Origin: Thalassoglobus neptunius | GTDB lineage: Bacteria > Planctomycetota > Planctomycetia > Planctomycetales > Planctomycetaceae | Direction of reading: 5' to 3' | Assembly: GCF_007859735.1 (NCBI RefSeq) | Contig: NZ_SIHI01000001.1 | Span: forward strand, 342,848 to 406,847 | Length of the DNA: 64,000 nt | Shown here: positions 48,901 to 60,072 of the stretch, piece after piece | Layout of the letters: each line of letters starts with the position of its first letter | Position numbering within the stretch: the first letter of the stretch is position 1 | Notes under the pieces: generated by a model | What the model was told of the DNA's origin: nothing | Seen by the model: the letters and a program-made list of their open reading frames with translations, nothing else | Databases searched by the model: none | Made by a program: the position numbers and the translations under genes

Positions 48901-50712
48901 TCAGTCCATGATTTCGAAAGGAATGTCTGAAATTGCCTGCTTGCCTGTCGATTCGTCAACGATGGTGATCTTCAACGAGTAATTGCCAGGTGAGAGATGC
49001 TCCGGGAAGTCAATTCGATACGAGTGATAGTAGTCCGAACGCTGCGTTCGCGACAGATCCTCCGTGGACGGGAAGTCATTCGCATCAACCCGGTTTCCGG
49101 TCGTCGAGTCATAGATCTCGAGGAGTGACCGAATTCGCGTTGAATACTCTCCGTCGGAAGTCATCTTGCTCGTAAAGTTTTTGATCTCTGCATAAATCAA
49201 AACTCGTTGCCCCGCCCGAAATCGATCACTCAGGTAGGTTTCGTAATTCCCGAATCCGTCGATTCGCTGACAGAAGAGAACATTCTTTAGCCGCAGACGC
49301 GCGGTCACTTCGAGATGACTGGTTGCCAGCCGAAGCTGACTGATGGCCTGAGACGTGCGTTCAGCGACGTCGGGGTTTTCCTGATCGATGTAAGACGACA
49401 AACCCCAGAAGAGAGCCGTCCAGAATTCCTGTTCGGAGGCGGACAGTCCGGGAATGGGCTCTTGAGCGAGTTCGGGTTGGCCGTTGATCAGCATCAACAA
49501 TCGCAGTGCGACATGATGACGCAACTCGTTCGGCGACAGCGACGAGGTTCCGCTGGTGACGATGGACTCGGCGCTCATTAACGAGATCAAACGTTGAAGC
49601 TCATCTTCCCACAGCTTGGCTCCCGGGGCGATGTGCATTTTCTCATCGCTCGACATCGCATGCGGCGGTCGAGACAGCTCTTCCGTCGGAGTGACAACCA
49701 CAACGTTCGAGGGAGTCGGTTCACTCTCATCCCGGTGGAGGAAGGAACCTCCGAGAATCTTGGGAAGACCCAAAGACTGTTTGGTGTTCGGTTCGACCGA
49801 TTTGGGATTGCCGCTTTCATCTTTCCCACGCAGGCGGATTGGGTTGTCCCAGTCGGTGAGTGAGCGGAGTCGACCGGGCAACTCTCGGATGGCTTCGGGA
49901 ACAGCATTTGAGCTTTCCGGCTCTTCCGACTCAGGTGCCTGGAGAAGAGGAGGGATTTTGGATGCCTCTTGCGTATGAAGAGGAGAGGACCCGCCATTAA
50001 CGGCTGCGAGCTGCGGAGAGGTCTCCGAAGAGCGGTTCATGAGATGTCCAGCTTGAACGATCTCTTCCCCATCCGGTCCGGAACCGCTGTCTTCTGATTT
50101 CGGAAGCGGTTCGGGCATTTCCTCATCGAGGATTGCCAACAGCGAAGGTTGAGATTCCGTGATCTCCGATCCCGGACTCGAATTCTGTTCGGGGAGTTGG
50201 TCACGAGGTTGATCATCCCCGGCAATATGATTCTGCTTTTTGGCACTCAGGACAAATGGAATCATCCGGGAATCAACAGTCGCAAAGTATTCAAGCCACT
50301 CAGCGCGTTCTGCTTCGCTCAAATTTCGAAGGGCAGTATTGATTAACGCCTGTGTTTCGGCGTCATGAACAAAACGTTGAGAAGAAACCGGAGCGGCTTC
50401 TGGAGGATGCTCACCCGCTTGAACCGGCTCAATCTCGATATGAGAAGCGAGTTGAACGACGGGCTTTGGGGTGTCTGGAGAAACGGACGCAAGATCGGGC
50501 GAGGGTTCTTCCGGAGCTTCGGCAGGTGTCGTCTCCTCGAGATTTGCCATCGCCTGTTCGAAGGTCTGCACCTGTCGTTCAGGAGGCTGAGGAGTCGAGT
50601 TGCGGTTCAGGAACGACAAGACAGACCGGTTCTGTGTTCCTGATGTCGATTGGCAGCCAACCGACAACAGAAGGAGCAGGACAAGTTTGAAAATGGCGTC
50701 GTGCCGGAGCAT
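48901..50712 (-). CDS. Lipoprotein with disordered middle and C-terminal beta domain, unknown function
   Basis: 603 residues. Lipobox LLSVGC at about residues 15-20, so Cys20 is probably acylated. Residues about 40-120 and 150-340 are rich in P, E, S and Q and probably disordered. Segment ETQALINTALRNLSEAERAEWLEYF (about 120-145) is a helical domain; the last 130 residues (LIYAEIKNFTSK, RSLLEIYDSTTGN, YYHSYRIDFPEHLSPGNYSLKI) form a beta-sandwich-like domain. Similar proteins occur in planctomycetes, but I cannot name the family. Likely anchored in a membrane facing the periplasm. Confidence 0.7.
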   Translation of the reverse strand: MLRHDAIFKLVLLLLLSVGCQSTSGTQNRSVLSFLNRNSTPQPPERQVQTFEQAMANLEETTPAEAPEEPSPDLASVSPDTPKPVVQLASHIEIEPVQAGEHPPEAAPVSSQRFVHDAETQALINTALRNLSEAERAEWLEYFATVDSRMIPFVLSAKKQNHIAGDDQPRDQLPEQNSSPGSEITESQPSLLAILDEEMPEPLPKSEDSGSGPDGEEIVQAGHLMNRSSETSPQLAAVNGGSSPLHTQEASKIPPLLQAPESEEPESSNAVPEAIRELPGRLRSLTDWDNPIRLRGKDESGNPKSVEPNTKQSLGLPKILGGSFLHRDESEPTPSNVVVVTPTEELSRPPHAMSSDEKMHIAPGAKLWEDELQRLISLMSAESIVTSGTSSLSPNELRHHVALRLLMLINGQPELAQEPIPGLSASEQEFWTALFWGLSSYIDQENPDVAERTSQAISQLRLATSHLEVTARLRLKNVLFCQRIDGFGNYETYLSDRFRAGQRVLIYAEIKNFTSKMTSDGEYSTRIRSLLEIYDSTTGNRVDANDFPSTEDLSRTQRSDYYHSYRIDFPEHLSPGNYSLKITIVDESTGKQAISDIPFEIMD

Positions 50713-50931
50713 GTTTTCGGCATCCTGGCCGATTTGATGTAAGGAACAGGCGCTTTGATGTGAACTTCTTCTGGACGCTAAGTCATGCGAAAATCTGGAA
50801 CAAGATCAGTATGGGCTGCGGTTGACGCTCTTTGCTGAAGTGGAAAGAATTGCCAAAAGTTTTCCCGCGAAGTGATCGCTGCGTTTTCTTCTAAAGTCGC
50901 TATTTTCTCTATTTGGTCGTATTGGCGCGCC

Positions 50932-53217
50932 GTGTCCGAAGCTCGACAACCAGGTTTGTTTGACGATCAGCCGGACTTGTCCCCGTGGGAGATTGAAGCA
51001 GCCAACGATCAACTGATCGCAGAAGTTGTTTTCAACCGTCCGCTGGATACGGTCTATCGATATATCGTTCCCGATGAGTTTCGCGAACTGATTCAGCCCG
51101 GCCAGCGAGTGCGGGTTCCCTTCGGAAGAGGAAATTCATCGACGCTGGGATTTTGCGTGCGAACTCATGTGGGGGGGACGCCCGGGAAGAGACTGAAGTC
51201 GCTTGCAGAGATCTGCGATCGGGAACCGTTGTTGTCTCAGTCCATGCTCGATTTGACCGAATGGATTGCGGGCCGATATCTCAGCGGTTGGGGGCAAGTT
51301 CTCGAGTCAGTGATTCCCGCCGGGGTGAAGCGTCAGGCGGGGACTCGTGAGATTGTTTTCTATCGGGCTGCTGATTCGCTTCCCGACATCGACACCTTGA
51401 AGTTGCCGTCCAAGCAACATGCTGTTCTGAATCTGCTGCTGCAATCGGATGACCCGATGAGAGTCGATGAGTTGACCGCAGCTGCCGGGTGCGGGGTGTC
51501 GCCGATTGACTCTCTCAAAAAGAAAAATTTCATCATTCCCGAACGACGACGGGTTTCCACTCACTCGATCGGAGGGGAAATTGCCACACGTCAGGAGGAT
51601 CTGAAACTCAATTCGGAACAATCGGCAGCCCTTCAGGAGATTCTGAAAGTGCTGCGTGAGTCCCGTCACGAAACTCTTCTTCTCCACGGGGTCACCGGCA
51701 GCGGCAAGACCGAGGTTTACATTCAAGCGATTCGAGAAGTCATCAGCTACGGCCGACAAGCAATCGTGTTGGTTCCGGAAATCAGTTTGACTCCTCAAAC
51801 GATCCGCAGGTTTCGTGCGAGATTTGATTCCGTCGCTGTCCTGCATAGCCATTTGAGCGACTCTGACAGACATTGGCACTGGCAGCAGATTGCCAGCGGA
51901 GATGTCCAGGTGGTGGTCGGGGCACGAAGCGCGGTCTTCGCTCCGGTTCCGCATCTTGGACTCATTGTGATCGATGAGGAACACGAAACGACGTTCAAGC
52001 AGCAATCCGTCCCGAGATATCACGCTCGGGAAGTGGCCCGTGAACGAGCACGACGAGACAACATTCCTTTAATTCTGGGGACAGCCACTCCGACACTCGA
52101 AACGCTCAAGCGGACCATGGACGGAGAAGATCGGCGAATTGTCCTCAAAGAACGGGTCGAACAACGTCCGCTCCCTCCGGTGAGTATCGTCGATATTCGC
52201 AACGATCCCTTTATTCAGCGGCGGCACTCTCTCGGTCGAGCGATGACCAATGCCATTCAGGTTGCGCTCAAGGCTGGGGGGCAGGGGATTCTGTTTCTCA
52301 ACTTGCGTGGATATTCTCCTGTTTTGTGGTGCGGCAAGTGCAAGGGGGTGACGTGTCCCGATTGCGATGTCAGTTTGACATGGCACAAAGATCGCAGCCG
52401 TTTGGTCTGCCACAGTTGCGACTTCGAAATGGAGTCGCCCGAACGCTGCCCGACCTGCCATCAGCCCGGACTGAGATTGATCGGGACAGGCACACAGCGA
52501 TTGGAAGCTGAAGTCATCAACAAATTTCCCGCTGCGCGAATCGCCCGGATGGACAGCGACTCGATGCGCAAGCCGGGAAGCCATGATGAAGTTCTGGAGC
52601 GGTTTCGCGAACACGAGATCGATCTGTTGCTCGGCACACAGATGATCGCCAAGGGGCTCGACTTTCCGAATGTCACGCTTGTCGGGGTGATCGACGCGGA
52701 CACTCTGTTGTATCAACCCGATCTCCGTGCTGGCGAACGAACCTTTCATCTCATTTCTCAGGTCGCGGGACGAACCGGACGGGGAGACAAGCAGGGCCGC
52801 GTTCTTGTTCAGACACTCAATCCGGATGAGCCGATTATTCAGTTTGCGGCTCACCATGACTTTGATGGGTTCGCGAAGTACGAACTCAAGCAGCGAAAGG
52901 TCATGCAAGCGCCGCCGTTTCAATCGATGGCCCGAGTCATTCTGCGTGCACTGGATGAGAGGATTGTGCAGGCAGAGTCGCAACGCATCTGTCAATTGCT
53001 GCGAGAGCGAATTCAGGCCGGCAATCGCCCGATTCGTGTTTTAGGGCCGGCTCCGGCGCCGATTCTCCGTCTCAGGAAGTATTTTCGTTATCATTTTCAG
53101 CTGACAAGTCCCGAACAACAACAGATCGAAGAAGTTTGGAGAGAGTTTGTGCCGACTATGAAATTAGCGGCCGAGGTCGACATGGTGATTGACATGGATC
53201 CCGTGGACTTGCGATAA
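50932..53217 (+). CDS. priA: Primosomal protein N' (replication restart helicase PriA)
   Basis: 761 residues from a GTG at 50932 (MSEARQPGLFDDQP); a GTG at 50872 is also open and neither has a clear ribosome site. The 3'-DNA-binding domain begins IAEVVFNRPLDTVYRYIVPDEF. Helicase motifs: LLHGVTGSGKTEVY (Walker A), VIDEEHE (motif II), GTATPTLE, and GTGTQRLEAE, with eight zinc cysteines (CGKC, CPDC, CHSC, CPTC) between lobes, as in all PriA. Loads DnaB at stalled forks. Length slightly above the E. coli protein. Confidence 0.95.
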   Translation: MSEARQPGLFDDQPDLSPWEIEAANDQLIAEVVFNRPLDTVYRYIVPDEFRELIQPGQRVRVPFGRGNSSTLGFCVRTHVGGTPGKRLKSLAEICDREPLLSQSMLDLTEWIAGRYLSGWGQVLESVIPAGVKRQAGTREIVFYRAADSLPDIDTLKLPSKQHAVLNLLLQSDDPMRVDELTAAAGCGVSPIDSLKKKNFIIPERRRVSTHSIGGEIATRQEDLKLNSEQSAALQEILKVLRESRHETLLLHGVTGSGKTEVYIQAIREVISYGRQAIVLVPEISLTPQTIRRFRARFDSVAVLHSHLSDSDRHWHWQQIASGDVQVVVGARSAVFAPVPHLGLIVIDEEHETTFKQQSVPRYHAREVARERARRDNIPLILGTATPTLETLKRTMDGEDRRIVLKERVEQRPLPPVSIVDIRNDPFIQRRHSLGRAMTNAIQVALKAGGQGILFLNLRGYSPVLWCGKCKGVTCPDCDVSLTWHKDRSRLVCHSCDFEMESPERCPTCHQPGLRLIGTGTQRLEAEVINKFPAARIARMDSDSMRKPGSHDEVLERFREHEIDLLLGTQMIAKGLDFPNVTLVGVIDADTLLYQPDLRAGERTFHLISQVAGRTGRGDKQGRVLVQTLNPDEPIIQFAAHHDFDGFAKYELKQRKVMQAPPFQSMARVILRALDERIVQAESQRICQLLRERIQAGNRPIRVLGPAPAPILRLRKYFRYHFQLTSPEQQQIEEVWREFVPTMKLAAEVDMVIDMDPVDLR

Positions 53218-53339
53218 GTGAGTTGTCTCTCCGCAAGGGGAGCGCACGGAGGTTGACCGTCGATCGTTCCCTCACTTAAACTTCTCTTTGCCTTTCTTAA
53301 CGTGTTTTTTTGACTCAAATGACGAAGTGAGATATCCGG

Positions 53340-54083
53340 TTGCGAGCCATAATCAGCGACATTCATGGCAACCTCGAAGCTCTTGAAGCGGTTTTGAGCG
53401 AGATCAAGTCGAAAGGCATTACAGAGATCTACTGCCTGGGCGACATCATTGGGTACGGGCCAAACCCACGTGAATGTATCGATCTGGTGATGGAAAACTG
53501 TCAGGTGACCATTCTGGGGAACCATGATCAGGCTGCTTTATTCGATCCCGATGGTTTCAATGCAGGAGCGGAACGGGCCATCTTCTGGACCCGCACAATG
53601 CTCGAGCAGGGTGATCCAAACGGAAACGAGAATCGCTGGGAGTTTCTCGGAGAACTTCCGCGAATGAAGCGGGAAGAACCGTTTCTCTTCGTTCACGGAT
53701 CCGCGCGAAATCCGTTGAATGAGTACGTCTTTCCGGAAGATGTTTACAATCAGCGGAAGATGGAGAGAATCTTCGGGCTTGTCGACAACTTCTGTTTTCA
53801 GGGGCACACTCACATCCCGGGCGTCTTTACCGAAGACTACAACTTCTATTCACCGGACGAGATTGGGCATCAGTTCCAGCTTGAAACGAACAAAGTTCTG
53901 GTGAATGTCGGTTCGGTCGGTCAGCCTCGCGACGGCAATCCGAAAGCGAGTTACGTCGTTATCGAAGATCGAACGGTCCACTTCTGTCGCACCGGATATG
54001 ACTTCGAGAAGACAATTGCCAAGATCTACCCAATTCCCGATCTTGACAATTTCCTCGGTGACCGACTTCGAGATGGGCGATAA
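53340..54083 (+). CDS. Metallophosphatase (YfcE/DevT-like calcineurin fold)
   Basis: 247 residues from a TTG at 53340 with GAG upstream. Metal motifs in order: SDIHGN (residues 6-11), [21 protein letters not shown] and GHTHIPG. This is the pattern of small phosphodiesterase or diadenosine-polyphosphatase-like proteins; substrate is unknown. It lies 122 bp after priA on the same strand; no functional link is known. Confidence 0.85.
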   Translation: MRAIISDIHGNLEALEAVLSEIKSKGITEIYCLGDIIGYGPNPRECIDLVMENCQVTILGNHDQAALFDPDGFNAGAERAIFWTRTMLEQGDPNGNENRWEFLGELPRMKREEPFLFVHGSARNPLNEYVFPEDVYNQRKMERIFGLVDNFCFQGHTHIPGVFTEDYNFYSPDEIGHQFQLETNKVLVNVGSVGQPRDGNPKASYVVIEDRTVHFCRTGYDFEKTIAKIYPIPDLDNFLGDRLRDGR

Positions 54084-54714
54084 TTCGCTTCGTCTGAGTT
54101 CTTTGGTCTGACTCGAAAATTTCTGTCACTTTCATCTGCAGAGTGCGATTCCTGAGAATTGCCCGGTCCTCTGCTGGTCATTGGCGGCAAGTTTCTCATA
54201 ATGTCAGCACTTGCGGAGCGTCGGGCCTTGTTGTTGCCTTGGTTCTTGCCTTTCTTCCTGGAAGGTCTGCCAGAGGAAACGACAGGCTCGCACGAAACTC
54301 CGGAGGAATGCAGAAAATTCAAATGTGATCAAGAGAATCTTTATCTCTGGTTTGCAGCGATTTGCACGAGAAAACACCGCATTCATTTAGAGGAACGAGT
54401 TCAGGCGAGTGCAGAGAAACCATGAAAATGGTCTAAGAGTGGGGCAATTCCAGCGAATGTCTTGCCAGGCATTCTTGCTCGCCCGATCCCGCTTCAGATG
54501 ATTCCACAGGTTGTCCTGAAACCGTTTTAGACTCAGTGAGTGTTTTCGAAATCACTCGATTTGCAGGTTTGGGGATCCCCCCTCGAAACCTGTTTTGTGC
54601 CGGACTTGCGGGTTCAGGACAGAACAAGTGAAATCTGCAGTGTGAATTCTGGCTTGCAGAACAGGCAGTTGTTGACTTCGAAAGGAACGGTCATCCGGAC
54701 CGTCATTGCGTCTC
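54084..54714. other. Intergenic stretch with a possible hidden transcript
   Basis: No convincing protein gene (an 88-codon frame at 54159 starts with TTG and has no site). A hairpin with T run at 54564-54596 suggests a transcript ends here. Confidence 0.4.
54564..54596 (+). terminator. Hairpin plus T run in the gap before yidC
   Basis: CAGGTTT ... AAACCTG (7-bp outer stem) with an inner GGGGATCCCC palindrome, directly followed by TTTT. It lies 480 bp beyond the metallophosphatase stop. Confidence 0.5.
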
Positions 54715-56760
54715 ATGGACCAGCGTCGCTACATGTTCTTCGTCATACTGACGATGATCTTCTTCCTTGTCTGGTCGAAGGTCGCGCCTCAGTTGTTTCC
54801 GGGAATGTTCCCTCCGCCTCAAAAACAGGTCGAAGAGCAGGTCGATCCCGAAGCTGACGACAACGCGCCGCTCGCGAACTCGGATCCAGCAGAATCCGAC
54901 GAAGAGCCCGAATCTGTCGACGAAGATCCATCCCCTGAAGACGATGAGTCGAAACCGAGCCTCACAGAGTTTCCCAACAAACTGGTGACACTGGGGGAAG
55001 AAGGCTTTGATGCGGGCTATCTGATTCAGGCTCAGGTTAATTCGCGAGGCGGGGCCGTCGATTGGGTGATTCTGACAGACCCGCGATACACATCGCTCAA
55101 CCGCAAAGAACAGCTGAAAGTCATCGGCAATCCGATCTCAGGCGGGCTCGACGAGAGAGTTCCGAATTCGTTCGAGATGTCAGTGGCCCAAATTGACAGC
55201 CAACTGGCGGAATACAAGACATCACTGAATGAGGTGGAATGGGAAGTCGTGGAACAGACTCCCGAGTCTGTCACTCTCCGCTATCCAGCGCCTGATGGCT
55301 CTTTCGAAGTCGTGAAGACGTATCGGATTTCAAAAGCTGAGTTGGAGTTGCGCGACGAGTCCCCCACCGGCTACATGCTGAACATGGACGTCGTCCTGCG
55401 GAACCTCAAGGACAAGTCTCTGGAAACTGCCTACTCGTTACAGGGACCAGTGGGAGTTCCGCTCGAAAATGTTGACAACACGCGATCGTTTCGGGAAATC
55501 GATATCGCCACGATCGATGATCCGAATGATCCTACGGATTTTACATCGATTCATCTTCAAGCTCAGGAAATCGTCAAACAGTTTGACCGGGCCAGAGAAG
55601 GTGGAAAACCGGTCACAGCGTGGCGATTACCAATCCACTATGCTGGGCTCGATGTTCAATTCTTCGCAGCTTTGGTGTTTCCGGAGCGAGGAGACGAAGG
55701 GACCGCCGTCCAATGGTTTGATTCCGTTGAACCTCAATTGCTGGTGGAAGCTGAAAAGCCCGAGCGAAGCGATTTCTCGTTCATGATGAATTCGCGGAAA
55801 CAGACAGTTCCGGCGGGCGGCGAAGTCAAACATACGTTCGACGTCTTTTTCGGGCCGAAGCGGACACAGCTGTTGAAGCCGCTCGGTGCTGAAGAAGTTG
55901 TTCGACTTGGCTGGTTCTCACCGATTGCCAAACTCATGTTGGGAGTGCTGGGATTCTTTCACAACTGGGTTGGACTTCCGTATGCGTTTGCGATCATCCT
56001 GCTGACAGTGATGGTTCGTGGACTGATGTTCCCGATTTCCAAGAAGCAGGCCATCGAATCAGAGAAAATGAAAGTCCTGGCTCCCAAACTCAAAGAGCTT
56101 CAGGACAAACACAAAGACAAACCCGAAGAATTTGCGAAAGCCTACCGGGCGTTTCAGAAGAAGCACGACTACCATCCTCTGTTCGGGTGTCTTCCAGCGC
56201 TTCTTCAGCTTCCGATCTTCTGGGGACTCTATACGTCTCTCTATCAGGCAGTCGATCTGCGTCTCGCACGCTTCCTGTGGATCGATAATCTGGCCGCTCC
56301 GGATGCCCTGTTCCAACTGGGCTTCACCGTTCCATGGCTTGGCTATACAGAATTCAACCTGCTGCCGATTCTGACCGTGATCCTGTTCATTGTTCAGCAG
56401 AAAATGTTCACGCCACCTCCAACTTCTGAGGAGCAGGCGATGACATACAAGATGATGAATTTCATGATGATTGCGATCGGCTTTGCGTTCTATCGCGTCC
56501 CGGCTGGCCTTTGCCTGTACTTCATCTCATCCAGCTTGTGGGGAATTTGTGAACGGCTCCTTTTGAAGAATCAGAAAGGACCCGACGTCGACACCGAAGA
56601 GTTGAGCGGTCCCGTGAAACCAGAAATTGTCGACAAGCCGGATCGAGAACCGGGATTCTTTGAGAAGTTGCGAATCGCTGCCGACGAAGCTCAAGGGAAT
56701 GCCCAGCGTAACGCGAGCGGACGAAAGTATTCCAAGAAGAACAAGAACCGGAAACGCTAG
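54715..56760 (+). CDS. yidC: Membrane protein insertase YidC
   Basis: 681 residues from the ATG at 54715. TM1 is YMFFVILTMIFFLVW, then an acidic, proline-rich linker (residues about 35-90), a large periplasmic beta domain (about 95-400), and the conserved C-terminal core with GVLGFFHNWVGLPYAFAIILLTVMVRGLMFPISKKQA, the basic hydrophilic-groove region and FYRVPAGLCLYFISSSLWGI. Inserts and folds inner-membrane proteins with or without Sec. In many bacteria yidC sits with rpmH and rnpA; here it does not. Its stop TAG is provided by the start of the 56755 repeat. Confidence 0.95.
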   Translation: MDQRRYMFFVILTMIFFLVWSKVAPQLFPGMFPPPQKQVEEQVDPEADDNAPLANSDPAESDEEPESVDEDPSPEDDESKPSLTEFPNKLVTLGEEGFDAGYLIQAQVNSRGGAVDWVILTDPRYTSLNRKEQLKVIGNPISGGLDERVPNSFEMSVAQIDSQLAEYKTSLNEVEWEVVEQTPESVTLRYPAPDGSFEVVKTYRISKAELELRDESPTGYMLNMDVVLRNLKDKSLETAYSLQGPVGVPLENVDNTRSFREIDIATIDDPNDPTDFTSIHLQAQEIVKQFDRAREGGKPVTAWRLPIHYAGLDVQFFAALVFPERGDEGTAVQWFDSVEPQLLVEAEKPERSDFSFMMNSRKQTVPAGGEVKHTFDVFFGPKRTQLLKPLGAEEVVRLGWFSPIAKLMLGVLGFFHNWVGLPYAFAIILLTVMVRGLMFPISKKQAIESEKMKVLAPKLKELQDKHKDKPEEFAKAYRAFQKKHDYHPLFGCLPALLQLPIFWGLYTSLYQAVDLRLARFLWIDNLAAPDALFQLGFTVPWLGYTEFNLLPILTVILFIVQQKMFTPPPTSEEQAMTYKMMNFMMIAIGFAFYRVPAGLCLYFISSSLWGICERLLLKNQKGPDVDTEELSGPVKPEIVDKPDREPGFFEKLRIAADEAQGNAQRNASGRKYSKKNKNRKR

Positions 56761-56864
56761 AGCAAGTTGCTCTTTCCTGTGCACTCGCTTGCACTGTTTC
56801 ATCAAATCAAAGGCTAAGTTTGCTCGTGCGAGTGAGTGAAAAATAAATCAAAAATGCTCTAGCG
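56755..56864. repeat. 110-bp intergenic repeat with 10-bp terminal inverted ends, copy 2
   Basis: Ends CGCTAGAGCA (56755-56764) and TGCTCTAGCG (56855-56864) are perfect 10-bp inverted repeats. The interior matches copy 1 at 35750-35860 in TAGAGCAAGTTGCTCTTTCC and TTTGCTCGTGCGAGTGAGTG. The left end supplies the yidC stop codon, as copy 1 does for the SNF2 gene. A MITE-like or structured-RNA repeat is inferred. Confidence 0.75.
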
Positions 56865-56882
56865 TCTGCCGCTCTTCACTGA

Positions 56883-57840
56883 GAGCCTATCCGGAATCCT
56901 CTTCATGCTGTAAGTCGGTATTTGAACGGAGCTTGGTTGGGTGAAGGAGCTAAGCGGCGGAGCATGCGACCAATGGAAGCCACATAGATCATGGCTTCGC
57001 TCGATTTGGTGTGATGTTCATAGTCACGACTCAAGCGTCGCCAGCGACCTAGCCAACTGAACGTTCTCTCAGCAACCCAGCGTTTCGGCAGTAAAACGAA
57101 ACCTCGGACGCCGGCCGGTCGGCGTACAATTTCCAATGTCCAGGGGATGTCATGGTGCCTGCTGAGCCAATCGTTCAAGGCATGATTGTGGTACTTCGAA
57201 TCCGCCCACACGACTTCCAGCCGGGGCTGACGAGCTTGCGTGAGTTGCTGCATCACTGGCCGTGCGGCTTGGGCATCATCTATCGACGCCACGGTCACCG
57301 TCACGGCCAACAACAAGCCCAAAGTGTCGACCGCAATATTTCGTTTTCGCCCGGTGATTTTCTTACCACCGTCATACCCACGGCTGTTTGAGCGCTCACT
57401 GCTTTTCACGCTTTGACTGTCGATGCTCGCAGCACTGGGGTCGCACTCTTCGCTGAGAGCTTCCATCGATCGAACTGTGCCGACGAGGATGTCATTGATT
57501 CTTTGCAGTGTTCCATCGTCACGCCAGCGTTTGAAATAATCGTACACCGTGCTCTTGGGCAACAGGTCATGCGGAAGCATATCCCACTGGCATCCCGATC
57601 GGCATTGATAGAGGATCGTGTTGATCACTTCCCGCACGTCCACAGTTTGTGGTCGCCCGCCTTTCTTGCTGCGGCGGGGCTTCGGAAGAATCATTTCGAT
57701 CATCTCCCACTGAAGGTCAGTCAGGTCACTTGGGTACGCTTTTCGAATCGCCTCGGACACCGTGCACTCCTTTGCGTTGATGAACCGCAAAGTGTGAACA
57801 AAACCAGACTTTCACAAAACCTCAGTTTCCGGATAGCCTC
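56883..57840 (-). mobile_element. Intact IS5-family insertion sequence (IS1031-like), 958 bp
   Basis: Terminal inverted repeats GAGCCTATCCGGAA and GAGGCTATCCGGAA (13 of 14 identical) flank the transposase gene. Target duplication TGA at 56880-56882 and 57841-57843 fits the TNA target of the IS1031 group. Length is typical. It lies 18 bp from the repeat at 56755-56864. Both ends and the transposase appear intact, so it may be active. Confidence 0.9.
56903..57760 (-). CDS. IS5-family transposase
   Basis: 285 residues from a GTG at 57760; an AAAGGAG site lies six bases before it, while the ATG at 57790 lacks one. N-terminal YPSDLTDLQWEMIEMILP and SGCQWDMLPHDLLPKSTVYDYF are typical IS5 features. 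DDE triad: D114 (SIDSQSVK), D187 (WADSKYHN), E231 (VAERTFSWL), counted from the GTG. Full-length without frameshift, so apparently functional. Confidence 0.95.
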   Translation of the reverse strand: MSEAIRKAYPSDLTDLQWEMIEMILPKPRRSKKGGRPQTVDVREVINTILYQCRSGCQWDMLPHDLLPKSTVYDYFKRWRDDGTLQRINDILVGTVRSMEALSEECDPSAASIDSQSVKSSERSNSRGYDGGKKITGRKRNIAVDTLGLLLAVTVTVASIDDAQAARPVMQQLTQARQPRLEVVWADSKYHNHALNDWLSRHHDIPWTLEIVRRPAGVRGFVLLPKRWVAERTFSWLGRWRRLSRDYEHHTKSSEAMIYVASIGRMLRRLAPSPNQAPFKYRLTA

Positions 57841-57925
57841 TGAGCGCTGAATCTGAGTATCGATGACGTCTCGAGGTTGCAGCAAGACTGCTGAAGATCC
57901 GTGATGAGTTCACTGTGATAAATAG

Positions 57926-57953
57926 AAAAAGCCCGCAATCTTGCGGCCTTTTT
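57926..57953 (-). terminator. Terminator between fumC and the IS
   Basis: Stem AAAAAG-C-CCGCAA / TTGCGG-C-CTTTTT with one internal mismatch and a 2-base turn; T runs on both strands, so it can act both ways. About 84 bp after the fumC stop on the minus strand. Confidence 0.75.
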
Positions 57954-58036
57954 CATTACTCGTGTTGCGATCGTTTGAACTGATCAATGCAACTCTTGCT
58001 CGTGCGAGTGCGAAGAGTGCATCCCGTCACAACGCT

Positions 58037-59461
<1,425 letters not shown>

Positions 59462-59641
59462 CGTTGGATTCTTGTAAGTTGAATTGAGGTTGCAGGTTAC
59501 AGAGAACGACCGGACGTCGTGTCGAAGTGGCGGCCGCCTGTCTGAAAAGATAGCGTTTTCGTGACGATTTCTCGAATCGCGTGGTCGGGGATTCCCGCTT
59601 TCAACACGGAAAGTTTACGGAAGTTTCAGCGATGAAGCATC

Positions 59642-59669
59642 TTGCGTGAGTGCTGAAACTGGTTATACT
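59642..59669 (+). promoter_or_regulatory. Candidate sigma-70 promoter of rpsU
   Basis: TTGCGT (59642-59647), a 16-base spacer, then TATACT (59664-59669), giving a transcript start about 70 bases before the rpsU GTG. The only convincing promoter found in the window. Confidence 0.5.
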
Positions 59670-59745
59670 TCCCATCTTGGGTCAATTTGTGTCGTAATAT
59701 CAAAGGCAGGACGTTCTAGCTCCTGGTCAGAATTTTGGAGGAATA

Positions 59746-59940
59746 GTGGTTCGGTTGCGTTTGCGAGATAATGAATCTGTTCAAGATGCCGTTCGTCGGT
59801 TTCGGAAGTTAGTTGAGCACAGTGGAATCAAGAAAGAACTCCGTAAGCGAGAGTTCTACGAAAAGCCAAGCGAAGCATCTCGTCGTGAAAAGCGTCGAGC
59901 AAAAAATCGCGCCCGAATGAATCAGATGATGAACGGATAG
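59746..59940 (+). CDS. rpsU: 30S ribosomal protein bS21
   Basis: 64 residues with a GTG start four bases after [32 protein letters not shown] and the basic tail [12 protein letters not shown] are typical of S21; length is normal. It helps initiation on the 30S subunit. An upstream promoter (59642) and a strong terminator (59980) make it a single-gene unit. Confidence 0.95.
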   Translation: MVRLRLRDNESVQDAVRRFRKLVEHSGIKKELRKREFYEKPSEASRREKRRAKNRARMNQMMNG

Positions 59941-59979
59941 TCTCGGTCTGGTCGATTTTACCGGAGAAATTGAGACTTC

Positions 59980-60006
59980 AGCACGCTGCAAGGCGTGCTT
60001 TTTTTC
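59980..60006 (+). terminator. Intrinsic terminator of rpsU
   Basis: Stem AGCACGC / GCGTGCT (7 bp, 6-base loop) followed by seven Ts, 40 bp after the rpsU stop. Confidence 0.9.
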
Positions 60007-60072
60007 TGTTCGATCCCTTATTTCAGCGGTTTCCTACGAAATTGACATGCTGTCTTTGAAAGTTTGGAAGCA

